This document shows positions 33,473 through 42,795 of a DNA stretch of 64,000 nucleotides, in pieces (the first letter of the stretch is position 1; each line of letters opens with the position of its first letter). A program made the position numbers and the translations under genes. Source of the DNA: Streptomyces sp. Ru62 (GTDB lineage: Bacteria > Actinomycetota > Actinomycetes > Streptomycetales > Streptomycetaceae); contig NZ_PQSU01000016.1 of assembly GCF_002920615.1 (NCBI RefSeq), positions 124,001 through 188,000 on the forward strand, given 5' to 3'. The notes beneath the pieces are model-generated. The model had not been told where the DNA came from, made no database searches, and worked only from the letters and a program-made list of their open reading frames with translations.

Positions 33473-34378
33473 TCAGCCCCAAGCCGTGGCGGCGCGCTGG
33501 AGCTCCTCATGGGCCCGGGCGATATGGGGCAGGGCGAGCGTGCCGGTCCGCACCACCAGGAAGTACGTACGCAGTGGCGGGACCACCGGATCGTGCAGGG
33601 TGACGACCGTGCCGTCCTCCAGCGCCAGGGCACACAGGTAGCGGGGCAGCACCGCCAGTCCGGCCCCGGCGACGACGCAGGAGAGCACGGCCCGCAGATC
33701 CGGGACGATGACCGTGCCCGTGGCGGCCGGGCGGGAGTCGAAGACGGAGGCCCAGTAGCGTGAGACGAACGGCAGCGACTCGTGGACCTCGACGAGGGGC
33801 AGGTCTTCCAGGGCCGGGGCGCCCTTCAGTCGCAGGGCGTCCGAGCCGATCCGCTCCGCCCAGCGTGGGGCGGCGACCAGCACATGCTCCTCGTCGCAGA
33901 GCGGAGTGGCGGTGAGCAGCGCCCCGCGCGGCCACGCCGTGCTGATGGCCAGATCATGAAGGCCGCAGGCCAGCCCCTCCAGTACTTCCTCGGTCGTCCC
34001 GAAGGAGGCCCGTAGCGTGAAGCTCCGGCTGTCGTCGCCGGTCGGCTCGCTGAGCGCCGGCAGAGCGCGTTCGGCGGTGAACTCCGGAGGCCCGGCCAGA
34101 TGCAGCGTCCGTGACGAGGACTCGTCGTCCAGGCCGCTCTCCGCTATCTCCACCAAGGCGTCGAGATGCGGTGCGGCCCTGTGCGCGAGTTCGTCGCCGA
34201 CGGTCGTCGGGGTCACTCCGCGCGCCTGGCGGAGGAACAGCGGTCTGCCGAGCTGCCGCTCCAGCGTGCGTATCTGCGAGGTGACGGCAGGCTGGGAGAG
34301 GCCGAGCAGAGCGGCGGCGCGGGTGAAGGAGCCGGCTCTGTGCACGGCGACGAAGGTCCGCAGCAAGGCCAGATCCAT
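33473..34378 (-). CDS. LysR-family transcriptional regulator
   Basis: A 301-residue LTTR. The N-terminal helix-turn-helix is textbook (LLRTFVAVHRAGSFTRAAAL, LSQPAVTSQIRTLERQLG), followed by a dimer helix and an effector domain. The ATG at 34378 has GGGGAGG upstream. LTTRs usually control a divergent neighbour, but here the upstream neighbour on the other side is a convergent terminator region of the PLP lyase operon, so the target is not evident. The effector is unknown. Confidence 0.9.
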   Translation of the reverse strand: MDLALLRTFVAVHRAGSFTRAAALLGLSQPAVTSQIRTLERQLGRPLFLRQARGVTPTTVGDELAHRAAPHLDALVEIAESGLDDESSSRTLHLAGPPEFTAERALPALSEPTGDDSRSFTLRASFGTTEEVLEGLACGLHDLAISTAWPRGALLTATPLCDEEHVLVAAPRWAERIGSDALRLKGAPALEDLPLVEVHESLPFVSRYWASVFDSRPAATGTVIVPDLRAVLSCVVAGAGLAVLPRYLCALALEDGTVVTLHDPVVPPLRTYFLVVRTGTLALPHIARAHEELQRAATAWG

Positions 34379-34527
34379 GGCACGCCCTCCCCTGTCGCTG
34401 CCTCCTCCGGCCCCCAGGCAGGCACCAACTATAAATAAGTCGATAGGTCTCTGTCGTTAGCGTGATTGGACACTGACGCAGAGTCAACTAGCCTGGTTCG
34501 CACGGTCTTTCCCAGGAAAGCCGCAGG

Positions 34528-34560
34528 CGGTCCGAGCCACGAGGGGGGAGGCTCGGACCG
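34528..34560 (-). terminator. Terminator of the holin-like/ptpA/PLP lyase operon
   Basis: A perfect 11-bp stem (CGGTCCGAGCC and complement) with an 11-base purine-rich loop, about 30 bp after the lyase stop. Confidence 0.75.
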
Positions 34561-34590
34561 TCCTGACGACAGCGACGGGAGACGCGGACG

Positions 34591-35739
34591 CTACTCGGCG
34601 GACTCGTCCAGGGCGCGCAGCACGTCTGCCACCAGGTCCTCGGGGTCCTCCGCGCCGACGGACATGCGGATGAAGCCCTCCGAGACGGCGTCTCCGCCCC
34701 AGCGGCGGCGGCGTTCGGCCGTGGACCGCACCCCGCCGAAACTCGTAGCGTCCTCCACCAGCCGCAGGGCAGCCAGAAAACGCTCGGCACGCGTGCGCGT
34801 GGGCAGGGTGAAGGAGACGACGGAGCCGTAGCGGCGCATCTGCTGCGCGGCGATCTTGTGCGAGGGGTCGTCGGGCAGGCCCGGGTAGCGCAGGTCGGAG
34901 ACCTCGGGCCGCTGCCGCAGCGCCTCCGCGACGGCGAGGGCGGTGGCGTTCTGCCGGTCGACGCGCAGCTGGAGCGTGGCGACGGACCGGTGTGCGAGCC
35001 ACGCCTCCATGGGCCCGGAGATCGCGCCGACGATCTTGCGCCAGCGGCGCACGGCGGCCATCGCCTCGGGGTCGCGGCCGGTGACGTAACCCAGCAGGAC
35101 ATCGCCATGGCCGGTGAGCTGCTTGGTACCGCTGGCCACGGAGAAGTCGGCGCCCAGTTCCAGCGGGCGCTGGCCGAGCGGGGTGGCGAGGGTGTTGTCG
35201 ACGGCCACCAGGGCACCACGCGCGTGGGCCGCCCCGGCCAGGCGCCGGATGTCGCAGACATCGAGTCCGGGGTTGGACGGCGACTCGATCCACAGCAGCC
35301 GCGCCCCGTCGAGCACCTCCAGCTGGGCGTCCCCGCCGGTCGGCGCGGTGCGCACCTCGACGCCGTACGCCTCCAGCTGGGCGCCGACCAGCGGCAGCAC
35401 CTGGTAGCCGTCGGACGGCAGCACGACCGCGTCCCCGGCGCGCAGCTGCGAGAACAGCACGGCGGAGATCGCCGCCATGCCGGAGGCGAAGACCAGCGTC
35501 TCGGCGTCCTCCCGTCCGGGTGCCTCCAGCTCGCTGACGGCCCGCTCCAGCAGCGTCCAGGTCGGGTTGTCGTCACGGCCGTACGCATACGGTCCCGAGA
35601 CCTCGCCGGGCAGGTGGAAGTGGGCCGCGAACACCGGTCCGGGCAGGGTCGGCTCGTTCTTGGCGGGCTCCGGCAGTCCCGCCCGTACCGCGCGCGTGCC
35701 GTCGCCGACGCGGCCCTCGTTGTTCGTGGCGTCGCTCAT
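34591..35739 (-). CDS. Cys/Met-metabolism PLP lyase (cystathionine gamma-lyase-like)
   Basis: A 382-residue fold-type I PLP enzyme of the MetB/MetC/MGL family. The PLP lysine is in SVASGTKQLTGHGDV near residue 191 (family SxSKxxxGH), with the GMAAISAVLF phosphate-binding loop near 88 and ESPSNPGLDVCDIR before VAVDNTLATP. Probable reaction: cleavage of cystathionine to cysteine, but synthase or methionine lyase activity cannot be excluded. The ATG overlaps the ptpA stop as ATGA, with GGAAGGA in the ptpA end as ribosome site, so the two are translationally coupled. Confidence 0.87.
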   Translation of the reverse strand: MSDATNNEGRVGDGTRAVRAGLPEPAKNEPTLPGPVFAAHFHLPGEVSGPYAYGRDDNPTWTLLERAVSELEAPGREDAETLVFASGMAAISAVLFSQLRAGDAVVLPSDGYQVLPLVGAQLEAYGVEVRTAPTGGDAQLEVLDGARLLWIESPSNPGLDVCDIRRLAGAAHARGALVAVDNTLATPLGQRPLELGADFSVASGTKQLTGHGDVLLGYVTGRDPEAMAAVRRWRKIVGAISGPMEAWLAHRSVATLQLRVDRQNATALAVAEALRQRPEVSDLRYPGLPDDPSHKIAAQQMRRYGSVVSFTLPTRTRAERFLAALRLVEDATSFGGVRSTAERRRRWGGDAVSEGFIRMSVGAEDPEDLVADVLRALDESAE

Positions 35740-36227
35740 GCGGCCCGTCCTTCCAGTTCGTCCCGTACGGCGGCGAGCAGACCGGTGCTCGCCCCCTCCA
35801 CCATCTCAAGGCACTCCTCGAAGCCGTCCCGGCCCCCGTAGTACGGGTCCGGCACGTCGAGGTCGTCACCGGCGGTGGGGTCGTAGGAGCGAAGCAGGCG
35901 TATCTTGCGCGCGTCCTCCTCGGTGGGCGCGAGGCGGCGCAGGGCCTTGAGATGGCCGGTGTCGAGGGCTATCACCAGGTCGAGACGGGCGAACCACGAC
36001 GGCAGGAACTGGCGGGCGACGTGCTCGCTGTCGTAGCCGTGCTCCTCCAGGACGGAGACGGTACGCGGGTCGGCGGGCTCACCCTCGTGCCAGCCGCCGG
36101 TGCCGGCGCTGTCGACCGTCACCAGGTCCTCCAGCCCGGCCTCCGCCACGCGCGCGCGGAAGACGGACTCGGCCATCGGGGAGCGGCAGATGTTACCGGT
36201 GCAGACGAAACAGACGCGGTAGGCCAT
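35736..36227 (-). CDS. ptpA: Low-molecular-weight protein tyrosine phosphatase
   Basis: A 163-residue phosphatase. The P-loop VCFVCTGNICRSPMAE (C-x5-R-S) is at residues 5-20 and the general acid Asp is in VPDPYYGGRDGF near 126. In S. coelicolor the homologous PtpA influences secondary metabolism. It starts 4 bp after the holin-like gene and overlaps the PLP lyase gene, a tight three-gene operon. Confidence 0.94.
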   Translation of the reverse strand: MAYRVCFVCTGNICRSPMAESVFRARVAEAGLEDLVTVDSAGTGGWHEGEPADPRTVSVLEEHGYDSEHVARQFLPSWFARLDLVIALDTGHLKALRRLAPTEEDARKIRLLRSYDPTAGDDLDVPDPYYGGRDGFEECLEMVEGASTGLLAAVRDELEGRAA

Positions 36228-36231
36228 GCGC

Positions 36232-36609
36232 TCAGTCCTCGTCGGGCAGGACGACGTGCAGCGCCCAGGAGACCACGGAGACGATCAGACCGCCGACGAC
36301 GGCCGTCCAGAAGCCCTCCACATGGAAACTCAGGTCGAGCTTGCCACACACCCAGGAGGTCAGCAGCAGCATCAGCGCGTTCACGACCAGGGTGATCAGG
36401 CCCAGTGTCAGGATGAACAGCGGGAAGGTGAGCACCTTCACGACCGGCTTGACCAACCAGTTCACCAGGCCGAAGATCAACGCGACGACGATCAGCGTGC
36501 CGGCCTTCTTGGCGGTGCTGTCACCCGTCAGGGTGATCTTGTCGAGCAGCCATACCGCGACCGCCAGAGCGCCCGCGTTGGCGATCGTCTTGACTACGAA
36601 ATTCTTCAT
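36232..36609 (-). CDS. Phage-holin-superfamily IV membrane protein
   Basis: A 125-residue protein with four hydrophobic helices and the family pattern TLIVVALIFGLVNWLVKPVV and LGLITLVVNALMLLLTSWV. Such proteins are common chromosomal genes; a lytic role is not implied. The ATG at 36609 has no ribosome site, but CACGAT lies about 7 bp before it, so it may be leaderless. It leads the ptpA operon and is divergent from a cupin gene. Confidence 0.85.
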   Translation of the reverse strand: MKNFVVKTIANAGALAVAVWLLDKITLTGDSTAKKAGTLIVVALIFGLVNWLVKPVVKVLTFPLFILTLGLITLVVNALMLLLTSWVCGKLDLSFHVEGFWTAVVGGLIVSVVSWALHVVLPDED

Positions 36610-36712
36610 GTGTCTGATCGTGGCAGACCGGGCGGACCCTGGCCGGACGGACGGCGAGCGGTGCGACGGCGGGCAGCGAACAGCGAGCAGTGAGGCGAGG
36701 GCGGCAGCGGCG

Positions 36713-37030
36713 ATGAAGGCATTCCGGCTGGACGATCTGGAGGCGGAACGCGCCGCCAACGAAGGCGCCTACCTGCAGTTCCTGCGCGAGCGGAACATGT
36801 CGGTCGGGCTGTACGCCCTCAACGCGGGCGAGCACGACCCGCAGAAGCCGCACGGGCAGGACGAGGTGTACTTCGTGGTCAGCGGCCGGGCGTCGATCAC
36901 CGTCGGTCTGGAGACGACCCAGGTGGCGCGGGGCAGCGTCGTGTACGTGCCCGCCGGGGTCGCCCACAAGTTCCACCACATCAGCGAGGACCTCAGGGTG
37001 CTCGTCGTGTTCTCTCCGCCCGAGGCGTGA
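36713..37030 (+). CDS. Small cupin-domain protein
   Basis: A 105-residue single-domain cupin. Metal-ligand motifs: HDPQKPHGQDEVYFVVSGRA (motif 1, G-x5-HxH-like region with His/Gln/Glu) and VYVPAGVAHKFHHI (motif 2, PxGxxH). Function unknown; could be a small dioxygenase or binding protein. The ATG at 36713 is preferred over the open extension to 36341, which overlaps the divergent holin-like gene. Confidence 0.82.
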   Translation: MKAFRLDDLEAERAANEGAYLQFLRERNMSVGLYALNAGEHDPQKPHGQDEVYFVVSGRASITVGLETTQVARGSVVYVPAGVAHKFHHISEDLRVLVVFSPPEA

Positions 37031-37163
37031 CCCCGGAGCCCGGGTTCCCTAGGGGACGGGTCAGGGGAGGACAAGGGATGCGAGGCCCCCGTGAGGGCCC
37101 TCCGCGGCCCTAGCATCGAGTGCGGAACATCGACAACGCACGAGAACGCAAAGGACGAGGGCG

Positions 37164-37376
37164 ATGCGAGAGATCTTCGCGGGGCTGCCGTGGTGGGTGA
37201 AGTGGGTCGCGGTGCCGGTCATCGCCCTGGTCGTGTTCGGCGGCCTGATAGCGACGGTGGTCGGGTTCGTGATCGGCCTGCTCTTCAAGGCGCTGGTCTT
37301 CGTCGCCCTGGTCGGCGGACTGATCTACATCGTCCGCAAGTTCATGGGGAACTCCTCGTCCCGCAGCGACTGGTGA
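37164..37376 (+). CDS. Short membrane protein (DUF5326-like)
   Basis: A 70-residue protein with two hydrophobic segments (about 11-38 and 42-56), starting MREIFAGLPWWVKWVAVPV and ending in a charged/Ser tail. Ribosome site GGACGAGGG before ATG 37164. It is conserved in Streptomyces upstream of ssgR as far as I recall; function unknown. Confidence 0.72.
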   Translation: MREIFAGLPWWVKWVAVPVIALVVFGGLIATVVGFVIGLLFKALVFVALVGGLIYIVRKFMGNSSSRSDW

Positions 37377-37571
37377 GGTGCCCGGGAGCCGGTCACCCGT
37401 GACGGAGGGCCGGTTCCCTCGGGGGAGGGAAGTTTCCCCCGGGAGCCGTCGGCGGGCGGTGGCGGGCCGTTAAAGTCCGGAACTCCCACGGGGTCCGGCC
37501 CCGTGGGCGGCGCAGACCCCCCTCCGTGCTCTTCCTCGCACGGGCTGCCCCTCGCGCTCCGGGAGTGACCC

Positions 37572-38525
37572 TTGGCCACGGTTGACACCGCACCGGCAGA
37601 ACCCCACGCACCCCCCGCCCCACCGCGCTCCTGCGCGGCCCCCGTCCAGCGACCGGTGCCCCTGGCCGTGCCGGGCCAGCCCCAGGCAGGGGACATCCCC
37701 GGACCCCCCTGTGCCGGGGACCGCTCCGGACCACCGCCCTCCGCCGGCCGACCGGGACCACCGGCCGCCCCCACGCCCACCGCCACGCTCATCGGGTCCG
37801 TCCAGCGCGCCATGCGTCTGCTGGAGACCGTCGCCGCGCACGCGTACGGCGCCCCCGCCAAACAACTCGCCCGTGAGACCGGCCTCGCGCTGCCCACGGC
37901 GTACCACCTGCTGCGCACCCTGGTCCACGAGGGCTATCTGCGCCGTGAGAAGGGGCTGTTCTTCCTCGGTGACGCGGCGGAGCGACTGGGCCGCAGTGGA
38001 GCGCAGCAGAAACGTCGCAGCATGGTGGCGGACACGCTCGCGCACTGGCGCGATTCCATCGGAGTGCCGGTGTACTACGCGATGTACCGGGACGGTGAGA
38101 TCGAGGTCATGTGCGTCTCCGCCTCCCGTCAGGCACCCGCGGTGGAGGAGTGGGCGGACTTCCGTGAGACCGGCCATGCGCACGCGATCGGGCAGTGCCT
38201 GCTCTCCCAGCTGGACGAGGACGCGCGACGCGACCACCTCGCCCGGTATCCGGTGCGGCCCATCACGCCGTACACGGTGCGGGACAACGACGCGCTGCTG
38301 CGGCGGCTGGTCCGGATGCGGCGCATGGAACCGGTGGTGGAGCGCCAGGAGTACGCGGTCGGCACCGTCTGCGCGGCGGTCCCGATCACGGTCGGCACCA
38401 CCGCGGCCACCATGGCCATCTCGCTGCCCGTCCATCAGGCCGACCGGCTGATGCCCGCCGCACAGCGGCTGCAGGCGGAGATCGGTCGGCACCTGGGATC
38501 GCTCACTCTCTCTATCAGTATCTGA
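37572..38525 (+). CDS. ssgR: SsgR, IclR-family activator of ssgA
   Basis: A 317-residue regulator in this reading. The IclR winged helix starts at IGSVQRAMRLLETVAAHAYG (near 74) and has AKQLARETGLALPTAYHLLRTL split over the recognition helix; the effector domain ends in a short hydrophobic tail. SsgR activates ssgA, directly downstream, and thereby sporulation. The known S. coelicolor protein is about 241 residues, so the first 70 Pro/Ala-rich residues may be an extension. TTG 37572 has GGGAG upstream; internal GTGs at 37656 or 37671 are alternatives, and none is certain. Confidence 0.85.
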   Translation: MATVDTAPAEPHAPPAPPRSCAAPVQRPVPLAVPGQPQAGDIPGPPCAGDRSGPPPSAGRPGPPAAPTPTATLIGSVQRAMRLLETVAAHAYGAPAKQLARETGLALPTAYHLLRTLVHEGYLRREKGLFFLGDAAERLGRSGAQQKRRSMVADTLAHWRDSIGVPVYYAMYRDGEIEVMCVSASRQAPAVEEWADFRETGHAHAIGQCLLSQLDEDARRDHLARYPVRPITPYTVRDNDALLRRLVRMRRMEPVVERQEYAVGTVCAAVPITVGTTAATMAISLPVHQADRLMPAAQRLQAEIGRHLGSLTLSISI

Positions 38526-38654
38526 AAACTCACTCCTTGTGATCTCTCGTGTACTTTCAGCAAGATTTGACCACGGTCAGAGGGATCAATCCCGGCCAGT
38601 CGATGTCATATGACGGGATAGGCGATGCGCGAGTCCGTACAGGCAGAAGTCATG

Positions 38655-39062
38655 ATGAGCTTTCTCGTGTCGGAGGAGCTCTCCTTCCGCATCCCGGTGG
38701 AGTTGCGCTACGAGACCTGTGATCCGTATGCCGTACGCCTCACCTTCCATCTGCCCGGTGATGCTCCGGTCACCTGGGCCTTCGGGCGGGAACTGCTGAT
38801 CGACGGGGTCGGCCGCCCGTGCGGTGAGGGGGACGTGCACATCGCCCCCGTCGATTCCGAGGTGCTGGGTGAGGTGCTGATCCGGCTCCAGGTCGGCGGC
38901 GACCAGGCCCTGTTCCGCTCGTCGGCGCCGCCGCTCGTGGCCTTCCTCGACCGTACGGACAAGCTCGTGCCGCTCGGTCAGGAGGGTGCACTCGCCGATT
39001 TCGACGCTCATCTGGACGAGGCCCTGGACCGCATCCTGGCCGAGGAACAGAGCGCCGGCTGA
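38655..39062 (+). CDS. ssgA: SsgA, sporulation-specific cell division activator
   Basis: A 135-residue member of the SALP family unique to morphologically complex actinomycetes. It directs septum-site selection and peptidoglycan remodelling in sporulation. Sequence matches SsgA throughout: MSFLVSEELSFRIPVELRYE, LPGDAPVTWAFGRELL, and LVAFLDRTDKLVPLGQE. ATG 38655 fits the known N-terminus; ATG 38652 directly before and 38625 are alternatives. It lies 129 bp downstream of its activator ssgR. Confidence 0.95.
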   Translation: MSFLVSEELSFRIPVELRYETCDPYAVRLTFHLPGDAPVTWAFGRELLIDGVGRPCGEGDVHIAPVDSEVLGEVLIRLQVGGDQALFRSSAPPLVAFLDRTDKLVPLGQEGALADFDAHLDEALDRILAEEQSAG

Positions 39063-39235
39063 AGCGTCGCGGCAACGGTGACGGGCGATCCGCCGTGCCC
39101 GTGCGGAACTGTGCAGGAACGCTTCTGCGGCGGGGTCCCGTTCCAGCGGGCCCACCCCGCCGCGGTGCTCACCCCTCCCCGGTGCTCATCCTCCCCCTGC
39201 TGACCGCTTCGCTTCCGGCGTCAGCCCTCCCTGCG

Positions 39236-40660
39236 TCATCGCTTCCGGCGTCGGCCCCGGCCGCCGCGTGCCGGTGCGGGCCGCGCCCCGGCGAGCGCCG
39301 TCGCACCGGGCCCGGTCCGGTCGGCCGACACGACGAGCGCGGCCAGCGCGGTGGTGACGGGGACCGAGGCGACCAGACCGATCGAGCCCACCAGCGTGCG
39401 CACGATCTCCTCGGCCACCAGCTCGCTGTTGGCCACGGTGCCGACGCTGCTCTGAGCGATCGAGAACAGCAGCAGCAACGGCAGTGCGGCACCGGCGTAG
39501 GCGAGCACGAGGGTGTTGACCACGGACGCGATGTGGTCGCGGCCGATCCGGATGCCCGCCCGGTACAGCCCCCGCCAGCCCATCGACGGGTTGGCCTCGT
39601 GCAGCTCCCAGACGGCCGAGGTCTGCGTCACCGTCACGTCGTCCAGGACGCCGAGCGAACCGATGATGACGCCGGCCAGCAGCAGACCGCTCATGTCGAT
39701 CGACGGATACAGGCCGTGGATCAGGCCGGTGTTGTCGTCCGTGTTGCCGGTCAGCGCCGCCCAGCCGATGAACAGTGAGCCGAGCACGCCGATCAGGCAG
39801 AGGGAGATCAGCGTGCCGAGTACGGCCACCGACGTACGCGCCGACAGACCGTGGCACATGTACAGGGCGATCAGCATGATGGCGCTCGACCCCACCACGG
39901 CGACCAGCAGCGGGTTCGCCCCCTCCAGGATCGCCGGCAGGATGAACAGCGTCAGCACGAGGAAACTCACGGCCAGTGCGACCAGCGCCATGACCCCGCG
40001 CAGCCGGCCCACCACCACGACGGCCACCGCGAAGATCCCCGCGAGCAGTGTCATGGGGAACTTGCGGTTCACATCGGTCACCGAGTACTGCAGGTCCTTG
40101 GGGGCCGAGGGCTCGTAGGCGACCACGACCTTCTCGCCCTGGTGCAGTTGCCGCGACTGGTCCGGCTGCACGATCTCGGTGAAGGTACGACCCTCGTCCT
40201 TGCCGGTGTCGACCCGGATGGTGGCCTTCTTGCAGGTTCCGTCGGGCCCCGCCTCCGCCGACGTGCCCTCGGCGGTGGAGGTGTCGCCGGCCGGAGTGCT
40301 GCCGCCCGCGTTCACCGACTTGCAGCTGACCTCGACGACCCGGGTGACCGTGGCCTGCTGGGTCTGCCGGTCGAAGCCGACGCCGGTGCGCTTGTGGGAG
40401 GGGGCTTGCCCGGGCCAGAGCACCACGAGGCCGACCAGGACCGCCGCGGTGAAGGGGACCAGGATCGCCGCGATGACCTTGCGCAGGTGCTGGGAGACGG
40501 GGGCAGCCGGGCCGTGGTTGTGGCTGTGGCCGTGCGCGTGGCTGTCGCCGTGCGGGTGACCGTGGCCGCGTGGACCGTGGCCGTGTCCGTCGCCCTCTTC
40601 CGGGCCGTCTCGGCGGGGCGGCTCGGGCGGCTGGTAGGGGTACTGCTCCATCCTGGTCAC
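39236..40660 (-). CDS. YibE/F-family membrane protein with His-rich N-terminus
   Basis: A 474-residue membrane protein. The N-terminal 50 residues form a His/Gly-rich tail (about 13 His in 25 residues), suited to metal binding. Then come a membrane helix, a beta-rich extracytoplasmic domain (ATVTRVVEVSCKSVN...YEPSAPKDLQYSV) and about seven helices of the YibE/F core (GSLGVLDDVTVTQTSAVWEL near 350). A transporter or channel role is assumed for the family without proof; metal is a guess from the His tail. GTG 40660 or ATG 40651 is the start. Divergent from thiC. Confidence 0.8.
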   Translation of the reverse strand: MTRMEQYPYQPPEPPRRDGPEEGDGHGHGPRGHGHPHGDSHAHGHSHNHGPAAPVSQHLRKVIAAILVPFTAAVLVGLVVLWPGQAPSHKRTGVGFDRQTQQATVTRVVEVSCKSVNAGGSTPAGDTSTAEGTSAEAGPDGTCKKATIRVDTGKDEGRTFTEIVQPDQSRQLHQGEKVVVAYEPSAPKDLQYSVTDVNRKFPMTLLAGIFAVAVVVVGRLRGVMALVALAVSFLVLTLFILPAILEGANPLLVAVVGSSAIMLIALYMCHGLSARTSVAVLGTLISLCLIGVLGSLFIGWAALTGNTDDNTGLIHGLYPSIDMSGLLLAGVIIGSLGVLDDVTVTQTSAVWELHEANPSMGWRGLYRAGIRIGRDHIASVVNTLVLAYAGAALPLLLLFSIAQSSVGTVANSELVAEEIVRTLVGSIGLVASVPVTTALAALVVSADRTGPGATALAGARPAPARGGRGRRRKR

Positions 40661-40696
40661 CGCCCGATCATCGCAAGAACGGGCGGGGGCCCACTG

Positions 40697-40724
40697 TTCA
40701 CCGCGCCACACATGACGCTAGCGT
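40697..40724 (+). promoter_or_regulatory. Candidate promoter of the thiC transcript
   Basis: TTCACC (40697-40702), 16 bp spacer, TAGCGT (40719-40724), placing the RNA start near 40731, just before the riboswitch begins. Fits a vegetative-type promoter moderately well. Confidence 0.5.
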
Positions 40725-40739
40725 GGAGGCACCTTTGCA

Positions 40740-40895
40740 CACGCGGGAGCTCGGAGCACCGGGCTGAGAGGGCGCTGACCTCCGTACACGCGATGTTTCA
40801 CGTGGAACAAGAGGTGTTCCACAAGAGACGTCGGCAGACGGAAACCGCTGCGTCGACCGCCGAACCTGTTACCGGGTAATGCCGGCGTAGGGAGT
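40740..40895 (+). ncRNA. TPP riboswitch (thi-box) of thiC
   Basis: The conserved aptamer elements are present in order: GGGCTGAGAGGG (pyrimidine-sensing side, CTGAGA at 40764-40769), a long variable P3 arm, then GAACCTG (40862-40868) and GGGTAATGCCGGCGTAGGGAG at the 3' side (split here as GGGTAATGCC and GGCGTAGGGAG). It ends 8 bp before the thiC ATG, and GGGAG at the 3' end doubles as ribosome site, so thiamine pyrophosphate probably blocks translation. The P3 arm includes an 8-bp hairpin (40802-40809 with 40815-40822) whose left strand is half of a degenerate parS. Confidence 0.9.
40795..40808. other. parS-like site, one mismatch, within the TPP riboswitch P3 arm
   Basis: GTTTCACGTGGAAC, one base from consensus and identical to the site at 33407 read on the other strand. 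Its right half pairs with GTTCCAC a few bases downstream in the RNA. Confidence 0.6.
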
Positions 40896-40902
40896 AGGTC
40901 TC

Positions 40903-42705
<1,803 letters not shown>

Positions 42706-42709
42706 CGGA

Positions 42710-42750
42710 GCAGGGAGCGATGGTTCGGCGGCCGAATCATCGCTCCCTGC
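42710..42750 (+). terminator. Terminator of thiC
   Basis: A 19-bp stem (left arm GCAGGGAGCGATGGTTCGG, one G-U pair) with a 3-base loop, 4 bp after the thiC stop. Confidence 0.88.
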
Positions 42751-42795
42751 GACGTGGAGGTGGTGTCCCGACCATGCCCGCCCCAGACTTGCCGC

